DNA of 59,224 nucleotides. It comes from a virus. The notes below the pieces were generated by a model, which was not told the DNA's origin, did no database searches, and saw only the letters and a program-made list of their open reading frames with translations. Made by a program: the position numbers and the translations under genes. The stretch lies in the IMG/VR virus record IMGVR_UViG_3300042309_002053, positions 1-59,224 of that record; one strand, 5' to 3'. Positions 43,081 to 50,884 of the stretch are shown here, piece by piece (the first letter of the stretch is position 1; every line of letters starts with the position of its first letter).

Positions 43081-43606
43081 AGCCAGAACCATTTTTAAAG
43101 TAATAGAGACCTGCTTCGGTAGAATAATAGTCTCTTCCTAAGCTGTACCCAGGTGGTACATCTCTTCTATCTCTCACTCTAGTTTCTTTATCTGATCTGG
43201 GGTCGTGAGCCCAGTAGGTGTCTTTGGTATGTTGATTACCAATCTTTTTTTCTGACATAACTGTTTTAGTCTCGTCAGAATGTTTTTTACCATTAAAGTT
43301 AGATCTTCCTTTTAAAGCTAGAGATATCTTACGTCTAGTTAATTCATCTCTAGGCTTACCAATCTTGGATTCTGAAATTTTTTTCTTAGTCTCTTCAGAA
43401 AATGTCTTTGAGACCTGAAACATTTCTTCATAAGAAAAGCCAGGGTAGCTTCTCAGCATCCTGGCTTTAATTACATCTAAGACAGATCTATCCTTTATAG
43501 AATTAATTACTTCATATCTACTACCTAGTTTCTTCTTGATCTTTTCTAATGGAAGATCGGAAGCAACTATTTTTTTATCTGCAGTTAGTAGGTAGAAATG
43601 AATCAT
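43067..43606 (-). CDS. NUMOD3-repeat DNA-binding protein
   Basis: 179 residues. Three short repeats of the form SEETKKKISESKIGK, LTRRKISLALKGR and SDETKTVMSEKKIGN are NUMOD3-type DNA-binding modules, normally attached to GIY-YIG or HNH homing endonucleases. No complete nuclease domain is visible. The end (YWAHDPRSDKETRVRDRRDVPPGYSLGR) recurs in small T4-like phage proteins. It may be a homing-endonuclease remnant or a DNA-binding protein kept for another use. Confidence 0.7.
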   Translation of the reverse strand: MIHFYLLTADKKIVASDLPLEKIKKKLGSRYEVINSIKDRSVLDVIKARMLRSYPGFSYEEMFQVSKTFSEETKKKISESKIGKPRDELTRRKISLALKGRSNFNGKKHSDETKTVMSEKKIGNQHTKDTYWAHDPRSDKETRVRDRRDVPPGYSLGRDYYSTEAGLYYFKNGSGSKSE

Positions 43607-43623
43607 AATTAATAAAGTAAGGC

Positions 43624-43649
43624 GCGTACAGGCACCAAAGCCAGTACGC
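43624..43649. repeat. Strong 26-base hairpin between minus-strand genes
   Basis: GCGTAC-A-GGC, a six-base loop, GCC-A-GTACGC: nine base pairs interrupted by one mismatch. It lies in the 62-base gap between the membrane-protein operon and the NUMOD3 gene. There is no T-run on the minus-strand reading, so a terminator is doubtful. An RNA processing or stability element, or a protein-binding site, fits better. Confidence 0.55.
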
Positions 43650-43668
43650 TACCCCTAAGTCATAAAAA

Positions 43669-44292
43669 TTAATCATGCATCTTTGGACTCTGACCTGGTA
43701 TTAAACCTAGATCATCATCCATCATTGACATGTTACCCATTGGCATTTGATTGCCAAAAGAAGACTGCATTGGCTGGGGAGCCTGGAAGCTAGATTGCAT
43801 TCCCCCTCCGAAGCTCGGCTGCTGCATCGGCTGCATTGGTCTGTGCTGCATAGGCATGCTCTGATTATAAGAAGGCTGCTGCATTCCAAAACCGTTGCCG
43901 TTATTCATACCAGCGGCTTTAGCGCCAGCCATTGCAGCTTCTTTACCAGTTCCAGCAAGCATTATACCTGATAGTGTACCGCATAAGAACGTAGCAACTG
44001 GAATAATAAGTTCAAAAAACTTTTGATCTATAGGGCTAATAGCGTTTAAAGGCTGAGTAACAAACATAATGCTATAGAGTACTGTAAATACAATACCTAT
44101 AAGCGTGAATGCCAAACAGCAGCCAATAAAAAACTTAAGACGAACCATCAGCTCGTTTTCAGTATAGCGCTCTCCAGGTTTAGAAACCTTTTCAGCTCTA
44201 TCTTGATGTCTTTCTTCTTTTTTCTCTTCCATTTTAACCTCTTCAACTTTCACTTCTTTAGGGGTTGGTGTAAATAATTCTTTCAAGCTCAT
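43669..44292 (-). CDS. Two-TM membrane protein with Met/Gln/Pro-rich tail
   Basis: 207 residues. Charged N-terminus (EVKVEEVKMEEKKEERHQD), hydrophobic segments near 53-78 (FFIGCCLAFTLIGIVFTVLY) and 93-113 (IIPVATFLCGTLSGIMLAG), then a 90-residue tail rich in Met, Gln, Pro and Ser, ending in an acidic stretch. Last of the tightly packed minus-strand membrane operon. Function not recognised. Confidence 0.62.
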   Translation of the reverse strand: MSLKELFTPTPKEVKVEEVKMEEKKEERHQDRAEKVSKPGERYTENELMVRLKFFIGCCLAFTLIGIVFTVLYSIMFVTQPLNAISPIDQKFFELIIPVATFLCGTLSGIMLAGTGKEAAMAGAKAAGMNNGNGFGMQQPSYNQSMPMQHRPMQPMQQPSFGGGMQSSFQAPQPMQSSFGNQMPMGNMSMMDDDLGLIPGQSPKMHD

Positions 44293-44534
44293 CTCATTTC
44301 TCCTTTACATGGTGAAGGGCTGCTCATGGACATATTTTTTTGAGTAAGATTCTCTTGACCCTTAAAGATATATTCTGGGCAATCTCTTGAAACTTCACAA
44401 ATTGGTTTTTGGCAAAATTCTTTATCCCAATTTTCTGGATTTTGGCAAGGATAGCGATATCTATTCTCGCATCCGGTAATAAAAAAACATCCTAATATCA
44501 TAACAAAAATTAATTTAATATCAGGAATTTTCAT
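44289..44534 (-). CDS. Small predicted lipoprotein
   Basis: 81 residues. KLIFVMILGCFFITGC is a signal peptide with a lipobox ending at Cys22, followed by a Cys-rich short domain (YPCQNPENW...CQKPICEVSRDC). Lipidation to the outer or inner membrane is expected. Size would suit an o-spanin, but no Rz partner is proven. Overlaps both neighbours. Confidence 0.65.
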   Translation of the reverse strand: MKIPDIKLIFVMILGCFFITGCENRYRYPCQNPENWDKEFCQKPICEVSRDCPEYIFKGQENLTQKNMSMSSPSPCKGEMR

Positions 44535-44922
44535 ATTTTCTCCAAGCTTGTAATTCGTCAGGTTTTTTTACATAAGGTCTGTTACCCTCACTTTTTGGTT
44601 CATTTTTATCCACATTAACATTGTTTCTAGTTAAATACTTATCTATTAGAGCATTTCCAACCCAAGCAGCCATGTACCCAGCAAAATACCATTCGCTGAA
44701 TCTTTGATCTAATATTAGATAAACGAAGCCCCAGGTACTTACAATCCAAGCACCGAAACGAACGAATTTCTTTTCATCTATCTTACCATTAGAGCAAATA
44801 AGATCTTTTACATCTATATTATTATTGCTATTTCTATGCCATATCCAAATGATAAGAAGAAGGAAGAATACTACTACCAATAGCAGTGTACTCATTCCTA
44901 CGGTTACCTTAGAAATATCCAT
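44521..44922 (-). CDS. Small membrane protein
   Basis: 133 residues from the ATG that overlaps the upstream stop (TAATG). A second ATG six bases upstream is equally in frame. A long hydrophobic helix at the start (STLLLVVVFFLLLIIWIW), a second candidate (FGAWIVSTWGFVYLIL) and a third weak one (WYFAGYMAAWVGNALI), then a polar, Lys-rich C-terminus. A holin-like role is conceivable on size and topology but not shown. Confidence 0.6.
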   Translation of the reverse strand: MDISKVTVGMSTLLLVVVFFLLLIIWIWHRNSNNNIDVKDLICSNGKIDEKKFVRFGAWIVSTWGFVYLILDQRFSEWYFAGYMAAWVGNALIDKYLTRNNVNVDKNEPKSEGNRPYVKKPDELQAWRKYENS

Positions 44923-45428
44923 TACCATTTTCCGTTTGCTTGTCCAAACTCATAAAAAAGAATAGAAAAATAAACACCAGCAGCTAATGCCATGCAAAGC
45001 AAAGAAGCATACCAGGCGTTTTCTATAAATTTCTTACGTTTTTTAACCTGAAGTTCTATTAACTTTCTTCTTTTTTCTTTTATCTCTCGTCTATCTTTAA
45101 TAAAATCTGCATAGCCTTTTTGACCTAAAGCTTGAAGCTCGCCATAATAAAACATCAATTTAATTTCATCTTCCATCTGCTGGAGTCTAAGCTTGGCAGC
45201 GCTTAGGTCTAAAGCTTCTGCTGTAGCGGATTTTGAAAAATTTAAACTCTCAAATATACCTGGAGACTTATTGGTCTCCGTTGCTATAATACCGTACAGC
45301 TGGTCAGCAGCGTCAGCCCATTTACTTAACTGTCCAAATATATCTTGTACTTCTCTTCCCAATTCAACAGCTTTTTTTACGCCGTTGAAGGCAGCCGTAG
45401 CTGCCATTAAAAGTGATGCGGGATCCAT
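44922..45428 (-). CDS. Helical protein with C-terminal membrane anchor
   Basis: 168 residues. Mostly helical body (AAFNGVKKAVELGREVQDIFGQLSKWADAADQL; LRLQQMEDEIKLMFYYGELQAL), then a strongly basic stretch (KRRKLIELQVKKRKK) just before one hydrophobic helix (WYASLLCMALAAGVYFSILFY). Predicted tail-anchored topology. Unknown function. Confidence 0.6.
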   Translation of the reverse strand: MDPASLLMAATAAFNGVKKAVELGREVQDIFGQLSKWADAADQLYGIIATETNKSPGIFESLNFSKSATAEALDLSAAKLRLQQMEDEIKLMFYYGELQALGQKGYADFIKDRREIKEKRRKLIELQVKKRKKFIENAWYASLLCMALAAGVYFSILFYEFGQANGKW

Positions 45429-46045
45429 TACTTATTAGCCAAGGGGTTATCCATAGCTTTTTGAATCTTGCTATCAACTTCTTTCTTTAACTGCTCGACT
45501 TCTTTATTAATTTCTCTTCTTGCAGCTGTAAACTCGCTATTAATTTCTTTGCGAGTTTGTTCCATATCTCTGCGAATAGCGTTAGCTTCATTTCTTGCTC
45601 GCTCTAGATCTTCACGTACAGCCTTACGCATTTCTCTCATTTCTATTTCAGTTTCACGCTGTGCTGTCTTAACACTGCGCTCTACTTGCTCTGTAACAGT
45701 TTCATTCCTTCTGATGTCATTCTTTAAATCAGTTTTAATGTCTCGGGTGTAATCAGAAGTTTTAGCGGAATTTTCTTCAATTACTGCTAAACGCTTATCA
45801 AACTCAGAAAGATCGGGAGAAACGTACTCTGCAATCTTTTTCTTCATTCCGATATAGTCTTTATAGACTTCGAATGCACCATAAAGAGCACCAAGCGTAG
45901 AGCTTACTATGGTTGCAGCTACCATGAGTTTTGCAGGGGTAAATTCATACCCTCCAATGCTTATGACGGTATCTTTAGAAGCGTACTTTTTAGCTGCTGC
46001 TTCTAGTTCATCTACTTTTTTGTTTACATCTACTTTTTCTGACAT
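45428..46045 (-). CDS. Membrane-anchored coiled-coil protein
   Basis: 205 residues. A hydrophobic segment near 35-58 (LMVAATIVSSTLGALYGAF) is followed by over 120 residues of almost uninterrupted charged coiled coil (REMRKAVREDLERARNEANAIRRDMEQTRKEI). Single anchor plus long periplasmic-type rod resembles the build of an inner-membrane spanin, and a lipoprotein gene lies downstream, but this is speculation. Its stop and the next start overlap. Confidence 0.6.
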   Translation of the reverse strand: MSEKVDVNKKVDELEAAAKKYASKDTVISIGGYEFTPAKLMVAATIVSSTLGALYGAFEVYKDYIGMKKKIAEYVSPDLSEFDKRLAVIEENSAKTSDYTRDIKTDLKNDIRRNETVTEQVERSVKTAQRETEIEMREMRKAVREDLERARNEANAIRRDMEQTRKEINSEFTAARREINKEVEQLKKEVDSKIQKAMDNPLANK

Positions 46046-46047
46046 AG

Positions 46048-47928
46048 TTACCTCGGTAAGTATTGTTGTTCCACCATTTGTTGGTGGAGTCTATCACTAG
46101 CCAGTTGCCTTAATACTCTAGCATTGTCTACGACTTTTTGATTGCGGTAAATCTCTTTAGGGGCATAGAACGCCGCATCTCTTAAAGCTAAGTTTAAATA
46201 GCTGTCATACCCTGCAGGAGAGACAGCCATTCGGGATATGTTAACCCCGCCCGCTGCTTCGTTATCCTGACTATTTCTGTTTACTACAGGACCGGACATA
46301 GATGAGTCATTACTCTGCTGCAGTAAGTTCTTCCCTTCTAAAATTTGATTTATAGGGTTAGATCTATCGGTTAAAAAGTTAGGAGGGACTAAAGCGTATG
46401 TTTCGTTTAGCTGAGTTGCTGCACTCCCGGCTGTATTGATTTGACTTGCTGAAACGTTATTTGTTTCGTTGTTAATTTGAGTAGGCGCTGGAATATTTGA
46501 TTGTCTTGAATCTGGAGCTAGTAATGCTAAGGCTGAAGTAACGGTAGACGCCTGATTGCTGGTGGAAGTATCAGCTTGTATCCTTACAGACTCATTATTT
46601 ACTGCTGAGAGAGTAGTTGTTGTTATAGTCTGTTGTACACTATTAACAAGCTGAGGTCTGCTATCTATTGTTATATTTCCTACCTCTTGTCTACTTTGTA
46701 CTTGCTGTGTTACTTGCGGAGAAGCAAATAATGACAGAGAGCTCTGATTAGAGCTAGGTAAATTTAACACCGAGCTGCTTTGGGATTGATTTACTCTTAT
46801 AGAATTATTATTGGACTGAGGGCCTGATGCAGAACCGCTCATTGCTATGCTACTTGCTGAAGATGAAGCTGCTACACTTACTGCTTCTTGTTGAGCTTGT
46901 TGTGCAGCAGCCTGTGCAGCCGCTATAGAATTTTGAGAAGCTGTTGCAGCAATAGCATTTTCTCTTTCTTGATTTCTTGCTACTATACTCAGACCTAAAG
47001 CAACGCTACTTGATGTGCTGGAGCTTTCTCTGGAAGGTGAGCTTGAAGATGAAGAAGGAGATGAACCGACACTGGTTGTTGGAGCAGGGCTCGATACTGC
47101 TACGGATGCGGTTGATGTGGTATTATTATTTGATGTAGTATTAGTTGTTTGAACGGGTGTAGGCTCAGAAATTACTGAAGAAGTTGTGGAAGCAGTAGTC
47201 TCTAAGGCTGGAGCTGTTGTTACCGGGGCTAATTTATTTAATTCCTCAAGATACCCTGGGCATGTAGGGCTATAAAGAGGATTAGACGCGCAAGGATCTA
47301 CCGAATATTTTAAGCTAAAGCTTACGTTGTAAATTTCTGGTCCATAAGGCCCAGCCCAGCCGTTGTTATCTCTACCTACAAAACCGTACTGCACACTTCC
47401 TAGATCTTTTGAAGCAAACGGGGTAACGAAGTTTTCACTAAAGTTAAAAGCAGTCCAGTCAAATTTATAATTTAAATTATAATTTTTGTTAAAAACCGTG
47501 CTTCCATTTGATCCATAAAAACTAACATAAGCACTAAGGGTATCAACCTGCCCGTTATCCCACCCATTACCGTTCTTAGCCATAAATCCAAAATTATATC
47601 CATCTACTCTTAAACCGGTTCCTGAATTGGGTAGAATAGAGGATACAGATTGAATCTGGTAAAGGTTTGTTGTTCCAAAAGAAAAATTAATATTGTTGCC
47701 TGGTCTCACAATAGCATTAGGCCCGCAATAGCCCGGGTCCCCCCACATCCAGCAGGTTAGACTATTTTGGTAAACGCCGTTAACCCATGGGGTGGAGTTT
47801 GTTCCAGAAACAGTTGGTTGTACTACGTTAGGTGTAGTATAAACCTGCCCTGGAACGAGAGTTACTTCTTGTGCAAAAGCAAATGACGAAAAAAGAAGTG
47901 ATAGAAATATACTTCTTAGAACGGTCAT
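46048..47928 (-). CDS. Large secreted Ser/Ala/Asn-rich protein
   Basis: 626 residues with a signal peptide (LRSIFLSLLFSSFAFA, cleavage after about residue 19). Residues 20-220 form a beta-rich domain with Cys, Trp and Gly (WMWGDPGYCGPN; GYNFGFMAKNGNGWDN; YGFVGRDNNGWAGPYGPE), where the GF-x-x-x-NGW repeat pairs suggest a binding domain. Residues 230-480 are Ser/Thr/Ala/Gln low complexity, and the end is helical (RDAAFYAPKEIYRNQKVVDN). A secreted or envelope protein encoded by a phage is uncommon. Its start overlaps the Asn-rich gene by 4 bases. Confidence 0.65.
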   Translation of the reverse strand: MTVLRSIFLSLLFSSFAFAQEVTLVPGQVYTTPNVVQPTVSGTNSTPWVNGVYQNSLTCWMWGDPGYCGPNAIVRPGNNINFSFGTTNLYQIQSVSSILPNSGTGLRVDGYNFGFMAKNGNGWDNGQVDTLSAYVSFYGSNGSTVFNKNYNLNYKFDWTAFNFSENFVTPFASKDLGSVQYGFVGRDNNGWAGPYGPEIYNVSFSLKYSVDPCASNPLYSPTCPGYLEELNKLAPVTTAPALETTASTTSSVISEPTPVQTTNTTSNNNTTSTASVAVSSPAPTTSVGSSPSSSSSSPSRESSSTSSSVALGLSIVARNQERENAIAATASQNSIAAAQAAAQQAQQEAVSVAASSSASSIAMSGSASGPQSNNNSIRVNQSQSSSVLNLPSSNQSSLSLFASPQVTQQVQSRQEVGNITIDSRPQLVNSVQQTITTTTLSAVNNESVRIQADTSTSNQASTVTSALALLAPDSRQSNIPAPTQINNETNNVSASQINTAGSAATQLNETYALVPPNFLTDRSNPINQILEGKNLLQQSNDSSMSGPVVNRNSQDNEAAGGVNISRMAVSPAGYDSYLNLALRDAAFYAPKEIYRNQKVVDNARVLRQLASDRLHQQMVEQQYLPR

Positions 47929-49247
47929 CTTAGCTTAGGAATTTTGTCAGGGTTAGCTTCCCAGGCCAGTTTGGCCTGCTCTCCGATCTTACCTTCAAAC
48001 GGGCAAGGAGTTCCAGCAGCCATCATAGCATCCCACACGCGTCTGTCTTGACACATAGTAGCAACCGCGGCTACTTTCATACCCATATCAAAAAGAGTCT
48101 TGCTTAGCTTTAAGCGCTCGCAGTTTTCATCTTTCATGGTGCCACCGAAGCTCAAGCCGAACACTTGAGTTTGTGTAGCTCCTGATACCCCGGTAACGCA
48201 AAGATCAGAACCAGCACTAAGCATAGCTGGGGCTATAGCTGTAGGGGGAGGCTGAATCACTCTTTGAGTAACATTTGACTCGTTTATATTTCTATTTGTC
48301 ATCTCTCCCGACTGAATGTTTTGGTTAACATTAGTAGAGTTATTAGTGTTTACATTATTATTTGTACTTACGCTGGTACTATTTGACTGATTAACATTAT
48401 TATTGTTATAAGTCATTGTTCCAGAATTAATGTTATTGTTAGTATTTACATTGGTAGAATTATTAGTACTAACACTTGTGCTGGTATTAATGTTTCTATT
48501 CGTCATATCACCAGTTTGAACATTATTATTTGTATTAACGCTGGAGCTGACGTTATTGTTGTTATAAGTCATTGTCCCAGAATTAACATTATAATTTAAG
48601 TTCGTAGCGTTGCTAGTATTGACGTTGTTATTATTATACGTCATAGTACCACTATTAATGTTATGATTTGTGTTTGTAGAGGTACTTACATTATTGTTGT
48701 TAAACGTTTGAGTTCCGCTGTTAATATTATGATTAGTATTTGTGGAAGAGCTGGTACTCGTATTAACGTTGTTATTATTGTTGTTGTTAGTAAGAGTCCC
48801 GCTTTGAATGTTATTGTTGGTGTAGGTAACTGAGCCACTCATAACGTTATTATTGTTATTAGTGATTGTCCCATTTGTGGTATTTTGATTAATATTGGTT
48901 ACCGTACCACTCTGTACGTTATTATTATTGTTATTATATGTAACCGTACCAGAGTTAACGTTATTATTTGTATTAACGTTAGTATTGGTACTATTCACAG
49001 TACTCGTGCTGGTACTGGTATTATTAGTAGTGGTATTATTGTTTGTGGTAACCGTGCTGGTGCTGTTAGACGTTGAGTTTGTATCGACTAACGTTTTTGA
49101 ATCGTAGGTACCCTGATTTATAGGGGTCGTTGTGCTTGTGGTTGTGCCACCAGTAGTAGTTTGAGTGCTCGTGGTCTGAGCGTTTGTATTCAAATTCAAA
49201 GAAAAAATGGCGAAAAGGAATAATATAGCAGTTCTAGCTGCATTCAT
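47925..49247 (-). CDS. Secreted Asn/Thr/Ser-repeat protein with conserved C-terminal domain
   Basis: 440 residues. The start is the ATG behind AAGGAG at 49247. A longer frame upstream crosses the promoter and is rejected. Signal peptide 1-23 (FLFAIFSLNLNTNA). Residues 52-325 are almost only Asn, Thr and Ser with about ten copies of a motif like N-x-NSGTMTYNNNNV. Residues 345-440 form a compact domain with four Cys (DENCERLKLSKTLFDMG; MCQDRRVWDAMMAAGTPCPFEG). The repeat could fold as a beta-helix or assemble as an amyloid-like fibre. First gene after a late promoter. Confidence 0.7.
   Translation of the reverse strand: MNAARTAILFLFAIFSLNLNTNAQTTSTQTTTGGTTTSTTTPINQGTYDSKTLVDTNSTSNSTSTVTTNNNTTTNNTSTSTSTVNSTNTNVNTNNNVNSGTVTYNNNNNNVQSGTVTNINQNTTNGTITNNNNNVMSGSVTYTNNNIQSGTLTNNNNNNNVNTSTSSSTNTNHNINSGTQTFNNNNVSTSTNTNHNINSGTMTYNNNNVNTSNATNLNYNVNSGTMTYNNNNVSSSVNTNNNVQTGDMTNRNINTSTSVSTNNSTNVNTNNNINSGTMTYNNNNVNQSNSTSVSTNNNVNTNNSTNVNQNIQSGEMTNRNINESNVTQRVIQPPPTAIAPAMLSAGSDLCVTGVSGATQTQVFGLSFGGTMKDENCERLKLSKTLFDMGMKVAAVATMCQDRRVWDAMMAAGTPCPFEGKIGEQAKLAWEANPDKIPKLR
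48273..49094 (-). repeat. Low-complexity Asn/Thr/Ser repeat tract
   Basis: The coding strand is dominated by AAC/AAT and ACT/AGT codons for 274 residues. About ten (I/V)-(N/Q)-SG turns are spaced 12 to 38 residues apart, most near 22-28. Codon choice varies between copies, so the protein pattern is kept by selection and not by recent DNA expansion. Confidence 0.75.
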
Positions 49248-49273
49248 CTTGACTCCTTTCGTCGTGTCCGGAA

Positions 49274-49281
49274 TATTTATA
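49274..49281 (-). promoter_or_regulatory. T4-type late promoter TATAAATA (minus strand)
   Basis: Reads TATAAATA on the minus strand, 26 bases before the Asn-rich gene start. It is the only late box seen on this strand and would drive the whole secreted/membrane operon down to 43669. Confidence 0.8.
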
Positions 49282-49354
49282 GAGCCATGGATATCTCGAG
49301 GCGTCCCTATATAATAGTACTTACTTTTATGTACTCTTGGTCTAGGAGGATGAT

Positions 49355-49609
49355 ATGGATGAAGAAGCAAAAGTAAAGCACTCTAAGCGAATCCAGCAGA
49401 AACAAAATTATGTTAAGAAACAGACCAAAATAGCCAAAGCGCATGGCTTACCTGTAAAGCTAGGAGAAGAGCACAGACTTCAAGATCATGCTGCTATGAA
49501 CTGCGGAATTCCTAAATGCCCTATGTGTATGAATCCTAGACGTCAATTTAAGGAAAAGACAATACAAGAAAAATCATTTGAGCAAACAGAAAAATGGGTA
49601 GCTGAGTAG
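49355..49609 (+). CDS. Small Lys-rich Cys-motif protein
   Basis: 84 residues. Basic helical start (KVKHSKRIQQKQNYVKKQTKIAK) and a Cys cluster NCGIPKCPMCMNPR near residue 50-63 that could bind zinc. Proteins with this Cys motif are common in marine T4-like phages. Function unknown. GAGGATG precedes the ATG. A terminator follows the gene at 49683. Confidence 0.65.
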   Translation: MDEEAKVKHSKRIQQKQNYVKKQTKIAKAHGLPVKLGEEHRLQDHAAMNCGIPKCPMCMNPRRQFKEKTIQEKSFEQTEKWVAE

Positions 49610-49645
49610 CTATTGCTTCCATAGGTATTATTCATGAAAAACTTA

Positions 49646-49674
49646 TTGACTTTTACAATAAGTAATCATATAAT
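49646..49674 (+). promoter_or_regulatory. Sigma70-type promoter upstream of ahpC
   Basis: TTGACT and TATAAT with an exact 17-base spacer, start near 49681. The downstream bases (TATAATGTAGTT) equal those of the promoter at 52605, so both are probably the same class. It drives the peroxiredoxin cassette. Confidence 0.75.
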
Positions 49675-49682
49675 GTAGTTTT

Positions 49683-49709
49683 AGGCCCTTAGGGCCTTTC
49701 TTTTTCTTA
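49683..49709 (+). terminator. Hairpin with T-rich tail between promoter and ahpC
   Basis: Stem AGGCCC / GGGCCT with a three-base loop, then TTCTTTTTCTT. It would stop read-through from the upstream gene. It begins two bases after the predicted start of the ahpC transcript, too early to stop that transcript, and would cap the mRNA with a 5' hairpin. Confidence 0.7.
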
Positions 49710-49719
49710 AGGAGATAAA

Positions 49720-50256
49720 ATGTTAACCGTTGGTAATAAACTGCCCGAATTTGTTGTTACTGGAGTAAACCCTGGCTCTGATCAATTCTTTGACATTACC
49801 GAGAAGTCGTTTGAAGGTAAGTGGAAAGTAATTGTATTCTATCCCAAGGACTTTACATTCGTATGTCCAACTGAAATCGTTGCGTACGATAAACTGTTCC
49901 AAGACTTCGCCGATCGCGATGCCGTTCTTTTGACCGGTTCTACTGATAACGAATTTTGTAAACTGGCATGGCAAAAGCATCACGAAGATCTAGGTAAGAT
50001 CAAGCACATTCAGTTTGCTGATACTCAACGAGATTGGGACACATCCCTTTCCGTTCAGCTTGGAGTATTCTATAACCCAGCTGGCGCTGCTCTTCGCGCT
50101 ACTTTTATTGTTGATCCTGATAACGTCATTCAGCACGTTACCGTTAACAATCTGAACGTTGGTCGTTCACCAGAAGAAACTCTTCGTATTCTTGATGCTC
50201 TTCAAACCGGTGAACTGTGTGCATGTAATCGCACAGTAGGTGGGGATACACTGTAA
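49720..50256 (+). CDS. ahpC: AhpC-type 2-Cys peroxiredoxin (mycobacterial-like tail)
   Basis: 178 residues. FYPKDFTFVCPTE holds the peroxidatic Cys49 with the P-x-x-x-T-x-x-C motif. The C-terminus is LDALQTGELCACN, with Cys167 and Cys169. This C-A-C tail, after the same LDALQT, is the one seen in Mycobacterium tuberculosis AhpC, whose electrons come from AhpD, and an AhpD gene lies three genes downstream. It reduces peroxides. AAGGAG is 7 bases before the ATG and the stop overlaps the next start. Confidence 0.95.
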   Translation: MLTVGNKLPEFVVTGVNPGSDQFFDITEKSFEGKWKVIVFYPKDFTFVCPTEIVAYDKLFQDFADRDAVLLTGSTDNEFCKLAWQKHHEDLGKIKHIQFADTQRDWDTSLSVQLGVFYNPAGAALRATFIVDPDNVIQHVTVNNLNVGRSPEETLRILDALQTGELCACNRTVGGDTL

Positions 50257-50879
50257 TGTTAGAGACTCTCTCTGATCTTTTTAGAGAGGCTTATAAGCGG
50301 AACTGGATTACTGCAAGAGACGGTAACGCCAGTATCCGCTGGCACGATCGTGATCATTTTTACATAACTCCTAGCGGGGTACGTAAACAAACTCTACAAC
50401 CTGAGCAATTTAAAAAGATAGGCCTTTTACATCAACCGGTTGATAGATGGAGTTGGACGGACCTCCCCTATACAGATATAAGTTCCAACTTAAAACCTAG
50501 CGGTGAAATACCTCTGCATTTAGGAATTCAAAAGAAGATAGATTCTGAGGTTAGAGCTGTCTTACATTTTCACCCTACCTATACGGTAGCGGCAATGTAC
50601 GCTGGCATTGAGTTAAGCGAACTGGTGAAAGAGTTCCCTGAGCTGGGTCGCTATACTAAGGTAGGAAAAAATGTGCCCGATGTTCCTCCTATCAGTCAAG
50701 CGCTTGCCGATGCTACTATTCCTTCTCTAGGGGTAATGAGAGACGGTAGTGTAGAAAACCACATAGTAGGAATTGATAGGCATGGGGTAGTTGCTGTAGA
50801 CACAAGCCCCTGGCGGGCTTTTGAACATATTGAACGCTTAGAACATATTTGTAAGATCGTACTTTCTTCTAAAAAGTAA
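50256..50879 (+). CDS. Class II aldolase/adducin-family protein
   Basis: 207 residues. GNASIRWHDRDHFYITPSG at the start, KPSGEIPLHLGIQ (Glu in the zinc/substrate site), VLHFHPT with the two zinc His and DRHGVVAVD for the third. Family members are sugar-phosphate aldolases, epimerases and methylthioribulose-1-phosphate dehydratase. The exact substrate is not visible. Start overlaps the ahpC stop (TAATG). Confidence 0.85.
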   Translation: MLETLSDLFREAYKRNWITARDGNASIRWHDRDHFYITPSGVRKQTLQPEQFKKIGLLHQPVDRWSWTDLPYTDISSNLKPSGEIPLHLGIQKKIDSEVRAVLHFHPTYTVAAMYAGIELSELVKEFPELGRYTKVGKNVPDVPPISQALADATIPSLGVMRDGSVENHIVGIDRHGVVAVDTSPWRAFEHIERLEHICKIVLSSKK

Positions 50880-50884
50880 TTATC

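Noticed and set aside
48273-49094. Asn-rich tract as a CRISPR array or tandem DNA repeat
   Set aside because: Units vary in length and sequence at the DNA level, and there are no fixed repeat/spacer borders. It is one continuous secreted reading frame.
48885-49107. Plus-strand open frames antisense to the Asn-rich gene
   Set aside because: Val/Leu-rich mirror frames of AAC/ACT repeats, no ribosome site, and opposite to a gene with signal peptide and late promoter.
49247-49370. Long start of the Asn-rich gene (41 extra residues)
   Set aside because: It would run through the TATAAATA promoter, lacks a ribosome site and would bury the signal peptide inside the protein.
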